Shown piece after piece: positions 1 through 8,322 of a stretch of DNA of 32,331 nt. The stretch spans positions 27,000 to 59,330 of the forward strand of contig DJVZ01000062.1 in NCBI GenBank assembly GCA_002441395.1, given 5' to 3'. The notes below the pieces were generated by a model. It ran no database searches. It was given only the letters and a program-made list of their open reading frames with translations, and had not been told where the DNA came from. The first letter of the stretch is position 1, and every line of letters starts with the position of its first letter. The position numbers were made by a program, and so were the translations under genes. Origin of the DNA: Spirochaetaceae bacterium UBA6243. Lineage in GTDB: Bacteria; Spirochaetota; Spirochaetia; Treponematales; Rectinemataceae.

Positions 1-489
1 GAAGAGGCGGAGCTGCCCGACCTCGTGCTCGTCGACGGCGGGGCGGGACAGGTCTCCGCGGCAAAGGAGATACTCGACGATCTCGGCCTCGATGTCGATC
101 TGGCGGGTCTTGCGAAGCGAAACGAGGAAGTCTGGCTGCCGGGCGAAAGCTCGCCGGTCGTGCTGCCCAAGGATTCGCCGGCGCTGCGCGTGCTCGTGGC
201 GGTACGCGACGAGACGCACCGTTTCGCGACGGGGCTTTCACGCAAGTTGAGGATGACGGACGCGACATTCCGCGTGCTGCAGGAAGTGCCGGGCATCGGG
301 GATGTGCGCGCGAAATCGATTCTCAGGGAGATGGGGTCGCTGGATGCCGTGGCTCAGGCCGAGCCGGGCTATATCAGCAGCATCGCGCACGTGAACGAGG
401 AGACGGCCCGCAAGGTGATCAGCGTGGCCCGCCGTACGGTCGATATCGACACAGTCGATATCGACGAGGGGCTTGAGGACGCTGATTAG
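1..489 (+). CDS. uvrC: UvrABC system protein C, C-terminal part (5' end outside window)
   Basis: The reading frame is open from base 1 and ends with TAG at 487-489, so only the last 162 codons are present. UvrC makes the dual incisions in nucleotide excision repair together with UvrB. The visible part starts inside the RNase H-like endonuclease domain: LVDGGAGQ carries the metal-binding Asp (usual motif DGGKGQ, here with Ala for Lys), and RDETHRFA carries the conserved His. The tandem helix-hairpin-helix follows (VPGIGDVRAKSIL, then SIAHVNEETARKV). A short acidic tail rich in Asp and Ile (DIDTVDIDEG) ends the protein. The identity is clear from the family motifs. The N-terminal GIY-YIG and UvrB-binding regions cannot be judged. 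Confidence 0.95.
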   Translation, partial: EEAELPDLVLVDGGAGQVSAAKEILDDLGLDVDLAGLAKRNEEVWLPGESSPVVLPKDSPALRVLVAVRDETHRFATGLSRKLRMTDATFRVLQEVPGIGDVRAKSILREMGSLDAVAQAEPGYISSIAHVNEETARKVISVARRTVDIDTVDIDEGLEDAD

Positions 490-515
490 CAGGGCACGCC
501 TGGCTGTTTAACCGG

Positions 516-533
516 GGGCGCGTCCCATCGCCC
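516..533 (+). terminator. Weak hairpin after uvrC, possible terminator
   Basis: GGGCG (516-520) can pair with CGCCC (529-533) across an 8-nt loop, 27 nt after the uvrC stop. There is no convincing T-run behind it, so termination here is only a possibility. Confidence 0.25.
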
Positions 534-546
534 TTATGCCTCGACA

Positions 547-575
547 TTGCCAGACATGCCCATTTTGCTTACTAT
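547..575 (+). promoter_or_regulatory. Sigma-70-type promoter of tkt
   Basis: TTGCCA (547-552) and TACTAT (570-575) are separated by exactly 17 nt. Transcription would start near 582, giving a leader of about 58 nt that contains the AAGGAG site at 627-632. A TTG at 547, which could be mistaken for an upstream in-frame start of tkt, lies inside the -35 box. Confidence 0.6.
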
Positions 576-639
576 AGGTATTGCTTTTACGCACTTTCCA
601 CCGACGTGCTGTGCAAATTCATTCACAAGGAGTGGGTTC

Positions 640-2643
640 ATGAATATTCCTGCATTACAATCCATCGCTCTGTCCGTGCGGAGCCTCACCATCGACGCGG
701 TTCAGAAGGCGAATTCCGGCCATCCTGGCATGCCGATGGGTGCCGCAGAACTCGCCGCGTTCCTGTACGGCGTCGAGCTCAAGTACAACCCGAAGGACCT
801 GAAATGGCTCAACAGGGACCGTTTTGTGCTTTCGGCGGGTCACGGCTCGATGTTTCTGTACTCTATTCTCCACATGGCGGGCTTCGATGTGTCCCTCGAT
901 GATATAAAGGCATTCCGCCAGGTCGGCTCGAAATGTCCGGGGCACCCTGAATACGGCGTGACGCCCGGTGTCGAGACGACCACGGGGCCTTTGGGCCAGG
1001 GACTTGCGAACGCGGTCGGCATGGCAATCGCCGAGCGCAAGGTGGCCGCGCACTTCAACAGGCCCGGCCAGGAAATCATTGATCACTCCATTTTTGTGGT
1101 CGCAGGCGACGGATGCTTTATGGAAGGTGTCGCGAGCGAGGCATGCTCGCTGGCAGGGTACCTTGGACTTGGAAATCTCATCGTGTATTACGACTCGAAC
1201 CACATCAGCATCGATGGTTCGACGAACATCGCGTTCACCGAAGACGTGGGAAAGCGTTTCGAAGCCTATGGCTGGCAGGTGCTCCGCGGCTCGATGTACA
1301 ACTTTGAGGAGCTCGCCGCGCTCACCGCCCGCGCAAAGGCTGACAGGACACGGCCTTCGCTCATCATCCTCGAGAGCATAATCGGCAAGGGTGCCCCCTC
1401 GAAGCAGGGAACCAGCGGCGTCCACGGCTCTCCGCTGGGCGAAGAAGAAGCGCGCAAGGCAAAGGAAGGACTCGGCATTCCGCTCGAGGCGCCTTTCTGG
1501 GTCGCGCCGGAAGCCTACGCCTACTTCGAGGCGCACCGGAAGACGCTCGACCAGGAGTATCAGGCATGGCAGGCGCGCTTTGAGGCCTGGAAAAAGGCAA
1601 ATCCGGAGCTTGCCCGCGAGCTCTCTACGTGGCTCAGCGGCAAGGCAATGCACGAATTGGACCTGCCCGCCTTCAAAGTGGGCGAAAAAGTCGCGACGCG
1701 CAACGCGTCCGGCAAATGCCTGGGCGCAGTCGCGGGCGCATGGCCGAACCTCATCGGCGGCTCCGCGGATCTGACGAGCCCGAACGTTACGCAGTTGCCC
1801 CCCAATGCCGACGGCTCCCCCCTCGTCCTCACGAAGGAAAATCCTGCCGGCCGCTACATTCACTTCGGTGTCCGCGAGCACGGCATGGCGGCCATCGCCA
1901 ATGGCATCGCGCTGTACGGCGGGCTCCGCCCCTTCGTGGCGACCTTCCTTGTGTTCGCCGACTATCTGCGCCCCGCACTGCGGCTTTCGGCCCTCATGAA
2001 AGTGCCGGTCATCTATGTGCTCACCCACGACTCGATCTATATCGGCGAAGACGGACCGACCCATCAGCCAGTCGAGACACTCGCTTCGCTGCGCGCGATA
2101 CCCGGCCTCAAGGTCCTGCGCCCCGCCGACGCGGAAGAGACCGCGGTCGCATGGCGCATCGCGATGGAAAGGCTGGACGGCCCGACCGTCCTCGTATTCA
2201 CGCGGCAGAATCTGCCCGTGCTGGAAAAGGCCGATCCGGACTGGCCCTACACCATGGCGCTCGGCGCCTATGTCGTGCAGAATCCCGAACGCGCGCCGGA
2301 TGTGACGCTCGTCGCATCGGGATCAGAGGTTTCGCTGGCGATCGCCGCGGCGGACATTGTGCGGGCGCAGCGCCCGAAAACGGCAATCCGCGTGGTATCG
2401 GTAGCCGACAGGCAGGCGTTCTATGCGGCGCCTGCGCCGGTACGCGATGCGATTCTTTCGCCCGGCTCTCTGGTGTTTGTGGCCGAGGCCGGTATCGCCC
2501 AGGGCTGGGAGCGCATTGCGCCGTCCGAAAACATCTTTTCCATCGAGCGCTTCGGAGAATCCGGGCCCGGCGACAAGGTCGCGGAGCACCTGGGCTTCAC
2601 GGCGCAGGCTTTTGCGCAGATGGTGCTTGCGAAGTTCGCTTGA
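640..2643 (+). CDS. tkt: Transketolase
   Basis: This 667-residue protein is a thiamine-diphosphate enzyme of the non-oxidative pentose phosphate pathway. It moves two-carbon ketol units between sugar phosphates in the cytosol. The N-terminal domain has SGHPGMPMG and the cofactor motif GDGCFMEG...N (about residues 152-185). The pyrimidine domain has VREHGMAAIANGIA and the transketolase signature GEDGPTHQPVE; a C-terminal domain follows. Length matches the family (about 660-670). The start is the ATG at 640, preceded by AAGGAG at 627-632 with 7-nt spacing, because the protein then begins right at the conserved N-terminus. An in-frame TTG at 547 would add 31 residues that fit nothing in the family and would overlap the promoter. 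It appears to be transcribed alone. Confidence 0.96.
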   Translation: MNIPALQSIALSVRSLTIDAVQKANSGHPGMPMGAAELAAFLYGVELKYNPKDLKWLNRDRFVLSAGHGSMFLYSILHMAGFDVSLDDIKAFRQVGSKCPGHPEYGVTPGVETTTGPLGQGLANAVGMAIAERKVAAHFNRPGQEIIDHSIFVVAGDGCFMEGVASEACSLAGYLGLGNLIVYYDSNHISIDGSTNIAFTEDVGKRFEAYGWQVLRGSMYNFEELAALTARAKADRTRPSLIILESIIGKGAPSKQGTSGVHGSPLGEEEARKAKEGLGIPLEAPFWVAPEAYAYFEAHRKTLDQEYQAWQARFEAWKKANPELARELSTWLSGKAMHELDLPAFKVGEKVATRNASGKCLGAVAGAWPNLIGGSADLTSPNVTQLPPNADGSPLVLTKENPAGRYIHFGVREHGMAAIANGIALYGGLRPFVATFLVFADYLRPALRLSALMKVPVIYVLTHDSIYIGEDGPTHQPVETLASLRAIPGLKVLRPADAEETAVAWRIAMERLDGPTVLVFTRQNLPVLEKADPDWPYTMALGAYVVQNPERAPDVTLVASGSEVSLAIAAADIVRAQRPKTAIRVVSVADRQAFYAAPAPVRDAILSPGSLVFVAEAGIAQGWERIAPSENIFSIERFGESGPGDKVAEHLGFTAQAFAQMVLAKFA

Positions 2644-2746
2644 AGCATGGCCACCGCGCGGCCCCTTAAGGCGCGTCTTTCAAGGCGCGCCCCCCGGCCG
2701 GCGGCTTGTGCGGATCCGCCGCATTCACCTTATGGCGTGTTTTAAG

Positions 2747-2771
2747 CGGGCACGCTTCATATGTGTGCCCG
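2747..2771 (+). repeat. Hairpin in the tkt - histidine kinase gap
   Basis: The 298-bp gap 2644-2941 holds no gene that I can support. CGGGCAC (2747-2753) and GTGCCCG (2765-2771) form a 7-bp stem with an 11-nt loop. A weaker stem (GGCGCG 2670-2675 with CGCGCC 2686-2691) lies closer to the tkt stop. Neither has a T-run, so they may be weak terminators or 3' stabilising structures of the tkt mRNA. Confidence 0.35.
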
Positions 2772-2871
2772 TGAAAGTGCTCTCAAAATCAAGCGTATCA
2801 TCAAATGAGCGCATGAGTGCATTATGTAATACTGTAAATATTTAATTCTCTGGATGTCGCGCCATCCTTTG

Positions 2872-2880
2872 TGATACTAT
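2872..2880 (+). promoter_or_regulatory. Extended -10 promoter of the histidine kinase gene
   Basis: TGaTACTAT at 2872-2880 matches the extended -10 pattern TGnTATAAT, with no clear -35 box. The ten bases TACTATAGGT at 2875-2884 are identical to those at the tkt promoter (570-579). Predicted start near 2887, leader about 55 nt. Confidence 0.45.
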
Positions 2881-2941
2881 AGGTCATCCTTTCTGCTTCT
2901 CACGGGTCTGCACGGGGGTCAAGTACAGGGAGAATTCCGAA

Positions 2942-5026
2942 ATGCACAAAAGGAATGCAATACAACGCAATTTCCTCGACCATGTCCGGCAATTGCGGAC
3001 TACTGAGCAAATAGGATTCTTTATTGTCTTTCTCCTTCTCGTTGGCTTCGTCACTGTCGGCGCACATTTTCAGTGGCAGAGTATCCTCCGCGACAAGAAA
3101 TCGTATATAGAGCTCATTGGCCAGTCAAAAATCGGGCAGTTGGAATCCTGGTATGATTCCCAGTTGTCAGAAGCCAAGGAATTGCCCGCCTCACCCGTAT
3201 TTATCGATATCGTCGCACAAGCGATAGAGAAACCATCGAGCCAAAACCTTGCCCGCATCGATGACTACCTGAGACCTATCCTTCGCTCATACAACTATGC
3301 GGACAGCGCGGTGCTCACTCCAGATTTTCATGTGCTTGTTTCGCTGACCCAATTGGCGGAATCCAACTGCCCGGAAGTGTGCGAGGAAATCTCGCGGAAG
3401 GATTCCCTTACCCCCTTTTTTACGACTCTTCACCTCACGAGCCCCTACGGAAAGCCGGGTTTTCACCTTGTAATCCCGCTTGTCAAAGACAGGCAAAAAG
3501 CACCCTTTGCCTATGTGGTTCAAACTTTTTTCGCCGGCGATTACCTCTATCCCATGCTTGCGCGATGGCCCGGCAACGAAAAAACGGGCGAGACTCTCCT
3601 TCTCGAACGTACCGATGACATGGTGCAAGTCTTGAATCCTCTCAAGCTTGTCAATATCTCCGCTTTTTCCCTGCAGGTCTCTGTCAGTGATAAAAATGCT
3701 GTCGAGGCGCGAGCTGGCCTGGGGCAGACCGGCGTTATGGTAGGAAAAGATTATCGCGGCAAGCGTGTGCTCGCGGTGGTGAACCGCGTGCCGGAACTCG
3801 GCTGGACCATCCTCTCGAAAATGGACTATGCCGAGACAATGTCTTCATGGATTCCAACGCTCGTGATAATCATAGTTTTCTTCTTCGTCGCGTTTGCCGC
3901 AATCCTCGCAGGCTCGTATGTGCTCTTCTCTACCCGCGCACTCTCCGCCTCCCGCTCGCGTCTCGAACTTCTCCAGCGCACCGAGCGCAGCGAGGCCTTG
4001 CTCAGCGCGATTCTCGAGCATGTCGATGCCCCTGTGGTCATAATCGATAAATCTTCCGCAATTCAATTCTCGAACCGGGCATTCAAAGAGCACTTCAATG
4101 ATATCCTGCCAAACGACCTGAAAGCGCTCCAGCCGAGCCTGGACAAGGATGCGGGTGTACAGTCCCATAAACTCGAGCTCAGTGATGTAAGAGGAAAGGC
4201 CCTGCAGCTCTATGTCATGCCAATACATATACTTCTTGAGAAGCAGGAGTCACTTTTTGGCTATGTGATGCGCGATGTCACCGAGCTTGAATCCGCGCTT
4301 GAGCAGGTACAGCGGCTCAACCGGGACCTCGCCCAGAAAGTGGAAGCGCAGACAAAGCGCATTCTTGAGGCCAACGAGGAACTGCGCACCATTGCGTCCG
4401 CGATTTCCCATAATTTGGCGACGCCGCTGCGCGCTGTTGAGTCATTCAGTGAATTGCTTGAGACCAAGGCCTACGATCAGCTCGACGCTGAAACCTCGGG
4501 TTATGTGTTGCGCATTCGAAAAGCGTCCGCGAACATGGCAACTCTCACCGATGACTTGATGATGTTTCTGTCGCTCGATTCCATTGTGCTCGCACATGAT
4601 GAATTCAATTTCAGCCTCGCGGCGCAAGACATCACATCGGATATTATCAGGCGGAGCCCCAAACGGCGTTATCAGATTACCATCATGCCTAGCCTGAAGG
4701 TGCATGGAGACAGCGCGCTTCTAAAAACGGCCCTTCGCAATGTCATTGAAAATGCCTTCCAGCATTGCTCGGACAACACAGTTGCCTCAATCGAGATCGG
4801 GAAATATGGCGAATCCGGCATATTTGTCAAAGATAACGGCATTGGAATGACGTCCGACGAAATCAATTCAATTTTAAAACCACTATCAAAAACTGAGACC
4901 AAAAACTATGTCCCCGGCCTTAGCGTCGGGCTCACCATCACCAAAAAAATCGTCGAGCTCCATGGCGGCAGTCTTGAAATTGAAAGCGAACTGGGCAAGG
5001 GCACGACGATTCGCTTCAAATTTTAG
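2942..5026 (+). CDS. Membrane-bound sensor histidine kinase (Cache-like sensor, PAS)
   Basis: This 694-residue protein has a first membrane helix (about 24-42), an extracytoplasmic region of about 250 residues of the size of a double Cache domain, and a second helix (about 302-325). A PAS-like segment (about 350-450, with EHVDAPVVIIDKSSAIQFSN) and a short coiled coil follow. The phosphoacceptor box is SHNLATPLR with His490, close to but not the usual SHDLRTPL. The ATPase core has the N box (NVIENAFQH, about 600), the G1 box (DNGIGM) and the G2 box (SVGLTITKKIVELHGG). The start is supported by AGGGAGA at 2927-2933. There is no receiver domain and no response-regulator gene alongside, so it is an orphan kinase in this window. 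The ligand cannot be told from the sequence. Confidence 0.88.
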   Translation: MHKRNAIQRNFLDHVRQLRTTEQIGFFIVFLLLVGFVTVGAHFQWQSILRDKKSYIELIGQSKIGQLESWYDSQLSEAKELPASPVFIDIVAQAIEKPSSQNLARIDDYLRPILRSYNYADSAVLTPDFHVLVSLTQLAESNCPEVCEEISRKDSLTPFFTTLHLTSPYGKPGFHLVIPLVKDRQKAPFAYVVQTFFAGDYLYPMLARWPGNEKTGETLLLERTDDMVQVLNPLKLVNISAFSLQVSVSDKNAVEARAGLGQTGVMVGKDYRGKRVLAVVNRVPELGWTILSKMDYAETMSSWIPTLVIIIVFFFVAFAAILAGSYVLFSTRALSASRSRLELLQRTERSEALLSAILEHVDAPVVIIDKSSAIQFSNRAFKEHFNDILPNDLKALQPSLDKDAGVQSHKLELSDVRGKALQLYVMPIHILLEKQESLFGYVMRDVTELESALEQVQRLNRDLAQKVEAQTKRILEANEELRTIASAISHNLATPLRAVESFSELLETKAYDQLDAETSGYVLRIRKASANMATLTDDLMMFLSLDSIVLAHDEFNFSLAAQDITSDIIRRSPKRRYQITIMPSLKVHGDSALLKTALRNVIENAFQHCSDNTVASIEIGKYGESGIFVKDNGIGMTSDEINSILKPLSKTETKNYVPGLSVGLTITKKIVELHGGSLEIESELGKGTTIRFKF

Positions 5027-5055
5027 GCATTTCGCGAAGCCCGGGCCCTGCTGCC

Positions 5056-5655
5056 CTATTGCCGACCCAGATACTGTGAAAGCCCGTCCAGAAGCATTTC
5101 GATCGCAATCGCCGTCAGCACGAGGCCCATGAGCCGCTCTATCGCCGAAAGCGCCCGCGGGCCGAGCCACTCCTTCAATTTGTCCGACATAAAAAACGAG
5201 GCCATCGTCACCAGTATCGCGATAAAAATCGCACCCACCCATTCGAGACTGCGCGAAGGATCCGATTTCATGAGAAGCATCACATAGGTGATCGCGCTCG
5301 GCCCCGCGATCAGCGGAATCGCGACCGGCACGATAAAGGGTTCGCCCTCGATTTCATCCTCGACGAGCTTGCCTCCCGTGCCCGGGAAAATCATATTGAG
5401 CGCGATCAAAAAGAGGATCACCCCTCCCGAAATGCGCAAAATATCGTCCGAAAGACCCAGCGCGCTTAAAAACACCTCGCCAAAGAACAAAAATCCCACC
5501 AGCACCAGAAACGCGATCAGGCACTCCCGAAGAATCACCAGCGGCCGCCGCGCCTGCGGCACATTCTTGAGTGAAGCAATGAACAGAGGAATATTCCCGA
5601 GCGGGTCCGTAATCAGAATGAGAAGAATGGTCACTGAAAGAAAACTCTGCTTCAT
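5056..5655 (-). CDS. MarC family integral membrane protein
   Basis: A 199-residue protein with about six hydrophobic helices, matching the MarC (UPF0056) family in length and pattern. Family-like stretches are ITDPLGNIPLF near the N-terminus and IPLIAGPSAITYV in the middle. The function of this family is not established; the old link to multiple antibiotic resistance was not supported. The ATG at 5655 has AAGGAGG seven bases upstream and overlaps the stop of the EamA gene in an ATGA junction (5652-5655), so translation is probably coupled. It is the last gene of the ettA - EamA - MarC operon and converges on the histidine kinase gene, leaving 29 bp between stops. Confidence 0.88.
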   Translation of the reverse strand: MKQSFLSVTILLILITDPLGNIPLFIASLKNVPQARRPLVILRECLIAFLVLVGFLFFGEVFLSALGLSDDILRISGGVILFLIALNMIFPGTGGKLVEDEIEGEPFIVPVAIPLIAGPSAITYVMLLMKSDPSRSLEWVGAIFIAILVTMASFFMSDKLKEWLGPRALSAIERLMGLVLTAIAIEMLLDGLSQYLGRQ

Positions 5656-6518
5656 GCAGCCGCCTCCTTGCCCGAAACTCTCGCTTCGCGCGAAACACTG
5701 AACACCGAGGACACCGCGACCGCGGCGACAATGATGACGCCACCCAAAACGGCTCGTCCCGTAGGCTTCTCGCCGATGGCAAGAAATACCCATACCGGAT
5801 TGAGCGCGGGTTCGATGATGGCGATGAGCGAGCTTTGAATCGCGCTGATGCGCACGATGGCAAAGCTGAAAAAGACCGCGGCGAACCCGATCTGCACAAT
5901 GCCGAGGCCGAAAATCGCGGCGATGGATTTCGCGTTCATCACGGGCGCGGGTAAAAAAAGTGAAATAAAAAGCGCAACGACGGCGGTCATTCCGTGGCCA
6001 AGCAAGAGCGATTCGATCGGCGAACCCGCTTTCTGTCGCCGCATGAAGAGAATGTGAATCGCGAATGTCATACCGGACAGCACCGCCGCAATATCGCCCG
6101 CCAGATGCCCAAGGCTCAAAGAGTCCGCAAAAAACAGGCCCATTCCAATGACAATCGCGACAAGGGCGCCCACCTGCTCGGGGAGCGGTCGTTCTCCCAG
6201 CATAATTCCAGACAACAGCATGACATACACGGGCGCACCGTACTGCAGGAGAATCGCGTTTGCGCTCGTGGTGTGCTTGTTCGCGTAGACAAAAAGCAGC
6301 ATGGTGAACGAATAGGCCACGGCCGCGATGATTTGATTCTTGCTGAAGTTCAGCTTCGGCCTGCGCACCACGGCGAGGATGAACAGCGCCGCGACGAGGC
6401 TCCGCGCGCCGGCGATCGTCACGGGGTGCCAATCCACAAGCTTTATGAAAAGACCGCCGAGGCTCCAGCAAAGCGCGGTCGCCACCATAGCCATAATGCC
6501 TTTGATATCGCGCTTCAT
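5652..6518 (-). CDS. EamA-type drug/metabolite transporter (DMT superfamily)
   Basis: A 288-residue membrane protein with about ten helices arranged as two EamA repeats. The first opens with ALCWSLGGLFIKLV; the second contains the family-like EPALNPVWVFLAIGEKPTGR. DMT carriers move small metabolites across the inner membrane, but the substrate of this one cannot be predicted. The start at 6518 has GGAGA six bases upstream. It lies 15 nt behind ettA and overlaps the MarC gene by 4 nt. The pairing of two small membrane proteins of vague function with ettA may be only transcriptional convenience. Confidence 0.88.
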   Translation of the reverse strand: MKRDIKGIMAMVATALCWSLGGLFIKLVDWHPVTIAGARSLVAALFILAVVRRPKLNFSKNQIIAAVAYSFTMLLFVYANKHTTSANAILLQYGAPVYVMLLSGIMLGERPLPEQVGALVAIVIGMGLFFADSLSLGHLAGDIAAVLSGMTFAIHILFMRRQKAGSPIESLLLGHGMTAVVALFISLFLPAPVMNAKSIAAIFGLGIVQIGFAAVFFSFAIVRISAIQSSLIAIIEPALNPVWVFLAIGEKPTGRAVLGGVIIVAAVAVSSVFSVSREARVSGKEAAA

Positions 6519-6533
6519 ATGTATTCTCCGGTT

Positions 6534-8216
6534 TCAGCGCTCGAGTTTGCGATACACGATGCGGTGCGGACGGTCCGCGTCGATGCCGAGTCGCTGGCGG
6601 CGCCACTCGGCGAATTCCGACCAGTTGCCGTCGTACCATATCACTTCCGAATCGCCCTCGAACGCCAGAATGTGCGTGCACACCCTGTCGAGGAACCATC
6701 GGTCGTGACTCACCACCATCGCAGCGCCCGCGAAATCGTCGAGTGCCTCTTCGAGGGCGCGCAGCGTGTTCACGTCGAGGTCGTTCGTCGGCTCGTCGAG
6801 AAGAAGCACGTTCGCGCCTTCCTTTATCATCAGGGCGAGGTTGAGCCGGTTGCGTTCGCCGCCGGAGAGGATGCCGACCTTTTTCTGCTGATCGGCGCCG
6901 GTGAAGTTGAACCATGCGCAGTAGGCGCGGCTGTTGACCTCGGTGCGCCCGCCGAGCGAAATCATGTCGTGGCCATCGGAGAGCGTTTCCCACACGGTTT
7001 TGTCCGGGGCGAGGCGGGCGCGCATCTGGTCGGCATAGGCGAGTTTGACCGTATCGCCGAGGCGGAGCGAGCCGGAGTCCGGTTTTTCCACGCCCGCGAT
7101 CATATTGAGCAGTGTGGTCTTGCCCGCGCCGTTCGGCCCGATGATGCCGACGATCGCGCCAGGCGGCACCGAAAAATCGATATCCTCGAAGAGCACGGTA
7201 TCACCGAATGCCTTGAAGAGTCCCACGGCCTCGATGACGATATCGCCGAGGCGCGGGCCGGGCGGAATGACGAGGCGTACGTCGCGGATCTTTTCCTTCG
7301 TGTCTTCGGCCAGGAGGCGTTCGTAGCGGTCGATGCGCGCCTTGCTCTTGGCGTGGCGGCCCTTCGGACTCATCGCGATCCACTCGAGTTCGCGGCCCAG
7401 GGTGCGGGCGCGCATGGATTCGCCCTTTTCTTCCTGTTCGAGGCGCTGGCGCTTCTGTTCGAGCCACGAGGAGTAGTTGCCCTTCCATGGAATGCCCTCG
7501 CCGCGGTCGAGTTCGAGTATCCAGCCCGCGACATTTTCAAGGAAGTAGCGGTCGTGCGTGACCGCTATCACCGTTCCCTGATATGAGCGAAGGTACTGTT
7601 CGAGCCACGCGATGGTCTCCGCGTCGAGATGGTTGGTCGGCTCGTCCAGAAGCAGGATGTCCGGTTTCTGGAGCAAAAGCCGGCAGAGGGCGACACGCCG
7701 GCGCTCACCACCCGAAAGCGTATCGACCACCTGATCGGCGGGCGGGCAGCGCAGTACGTCCATGGAAAAGTCGAGCCTGGCATCGATGTCCCACGCCTCC
7801 AGCGCATCCATTTTTTCCTGAATCTCGGCCTGTTTTACGGCAAGTGCGTCGAAATCCGCGTCAGGGTCGCCAAAAGCCTCATTGACGCGCTCGAACTCCG
7901 CGTGGAGGTCCATGACTTCCTGCACGCCCTCGGCGACCACCTCGCGCACGGTCTTGCCGGGCTCGAGGCGCGGCTCCTGCGGCAGAAAGCCGATCGTGTA
8001 GCCCGGCGCGCAGGCCACTTCCCCCGAAAACTCGGTATCGAGCCCGGCCATGATCTTCAGAAGGCTAGATTTCCCTGAACCGTTGAGGCCGATGACACCT
8101 ATCTTTGCGCCATAGAAATACGAAAGGCTGATATCTTTGAGTACCTGCTTCGTGCCATAGCGCTTTGAGAGCCGGTACATGGAATAAATGATTTTCTTGT
8201 CGTCTGTTGTGGGCAT
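6534..8216 (-). CDS. ettA: Energy-dependent translational throttle protein EttA (ABC-F ATPase)
   Basis: A 560-residue soluble protein with two ABC cassettes and no membrane helices. EttA binds the ribosomal E site and gates entry into elongation according to the ATP/ADP ratio. Cassette 1 has Walker A GLNGSGKSS, signature LSGGERRRV and Walker B LLLDEPTNHLD. Cassette 2 has GPNGAGKTT, LSGGERNRL and LLLDEPTNDLD. The linker between them and the overall length (E. coli EttA is about 555) fit EttA rather than Uup or Arb1. I chose the ATG at 8216. An in-frame GTG at 8222 is only 1 nt from the -10 box, so it could not be on the transcript from that promoter. There is no Shine-Dalgarno site. This is the first gene of a three-gene operon. 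Confidence 0.95.
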   Translation of the reverse strand: MPTTDDKKIIYSMYRLSKRYGTKQVLKDISLSYFYGAKIGVIGLNGSGKSSLLKIMAGLDTEFSGEVACAPGYTIGFLPQEPRLEPGKTVREVVAEGVQEVMDLHAEFERVNEAFGDPDADFDALAVKQAEIQEKMDALEAWDIDARLDFSMDVLRCPPADQVVDTLSGGERRRVALCRLLLQKPDILLLDEPTNHLDAETIAWLEQYLRSYQGTVIAVTHDRYFLENVAGWILELDRGEGIPWKGNYSSWLEQKRQRLEQEEKGESMRARTLGRELEWIAMSPKGRHAKSKARIDRYERLLAEDTKEKIRDVRLVIPPGPRLGDIVIEAVGLFKAFGDTVLFEDIDFSVPPGAIVGIIGPNGAGKTTLLNMIAGVEKPDSGSLRLGDTVKLAYADQMRARLAPDKTVWETLSDGHDMISLGGRTEVNSRAYCAWFNFTGADQQKKVGILSGGERNRLNLALMIKEGANVLLLDEPTNDLDVNTLRALEEALDDFAGAAMVVSHDRWFLDRVCTHILAFEGDSEVIWYDGNWSEFAEWRRQRLGIDADRPHRIVYRKLER

Positions 8217-8222
8217 GGGCAC

Positions 8223-8252
8223 ACTATACCGGAAAAAGGTGTTTCGGGTCAG
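8223..8252 (-). promoter_or_regulatory. Promoter of ettA, giving a leaderless mRNA
   Basis: On the minus strand TATAGT (8228-8223) is preceded at 18 nt by CTGACC (8252-8247, four of six matches to TTGACA). Only six bases separate the -10 box from the ATG at 8216, so the expected transcription start is the first base of the start codon. Confidence 0.6.
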
Positions 8253-8307
8253 GGGGCCCCGGGGAAGGCGGAAGCCCTCGGGCGTGTCAGTGCGTCCCCC
8301 TGCCGCA

Positions 8308-8316
8308 TGCTATACT
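8308..8316 (+). promoter_or_regulatory. Extended -10 promoter giving a leaderless mRNA for the ATL gene
   Basis: TGcTATACT at 8308-8316 is a near-perfect extended -10 element. Six bases later comes the ATG at 8323, so transcription should begin on the start codon. No Shine-Dalgarno sequence is present. No clear -35 box was found, as is usual for extended -10 promoters. Confidence 0.55.
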
Positions 8317-8322
8317 ACCGTC

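Noticed and set aside
655..2064. Long open frame of 469 codons antisense to tkt
   Set aside because: It is a shadow of the GC-rich transketolase gene; its translation shows no domain pattern, and tkt on the plus strand is certain.
1629..2669. Plus-strand frame of 346 codons inside tkt
   Set aside because: Arg-rich translation typical of an out-of-frame read of a GC-rich gene; overlaps tkt completely.
2644..2941. tRNA or small RNA gene between tkt and the kinase
   Set aside because: No cloverleaf or T-loop motif could be drawn; only simple hairpins are present.
5056..6993. One 645-codon minus-strand frame covering MarC and more
   Set aside because: Only the last 199 codons are MarC. The upstream part is an out-of-frame read of the EamA and ettA genes. 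MarC has its own start and AAGGAGG.
5994..7586. 530-codon plus-strand frame opposite EamA and ettA
   Set aside because: Composition rich in His, Arg and Glu and no recognisable motif; antisense shadow of two well-supported genes.
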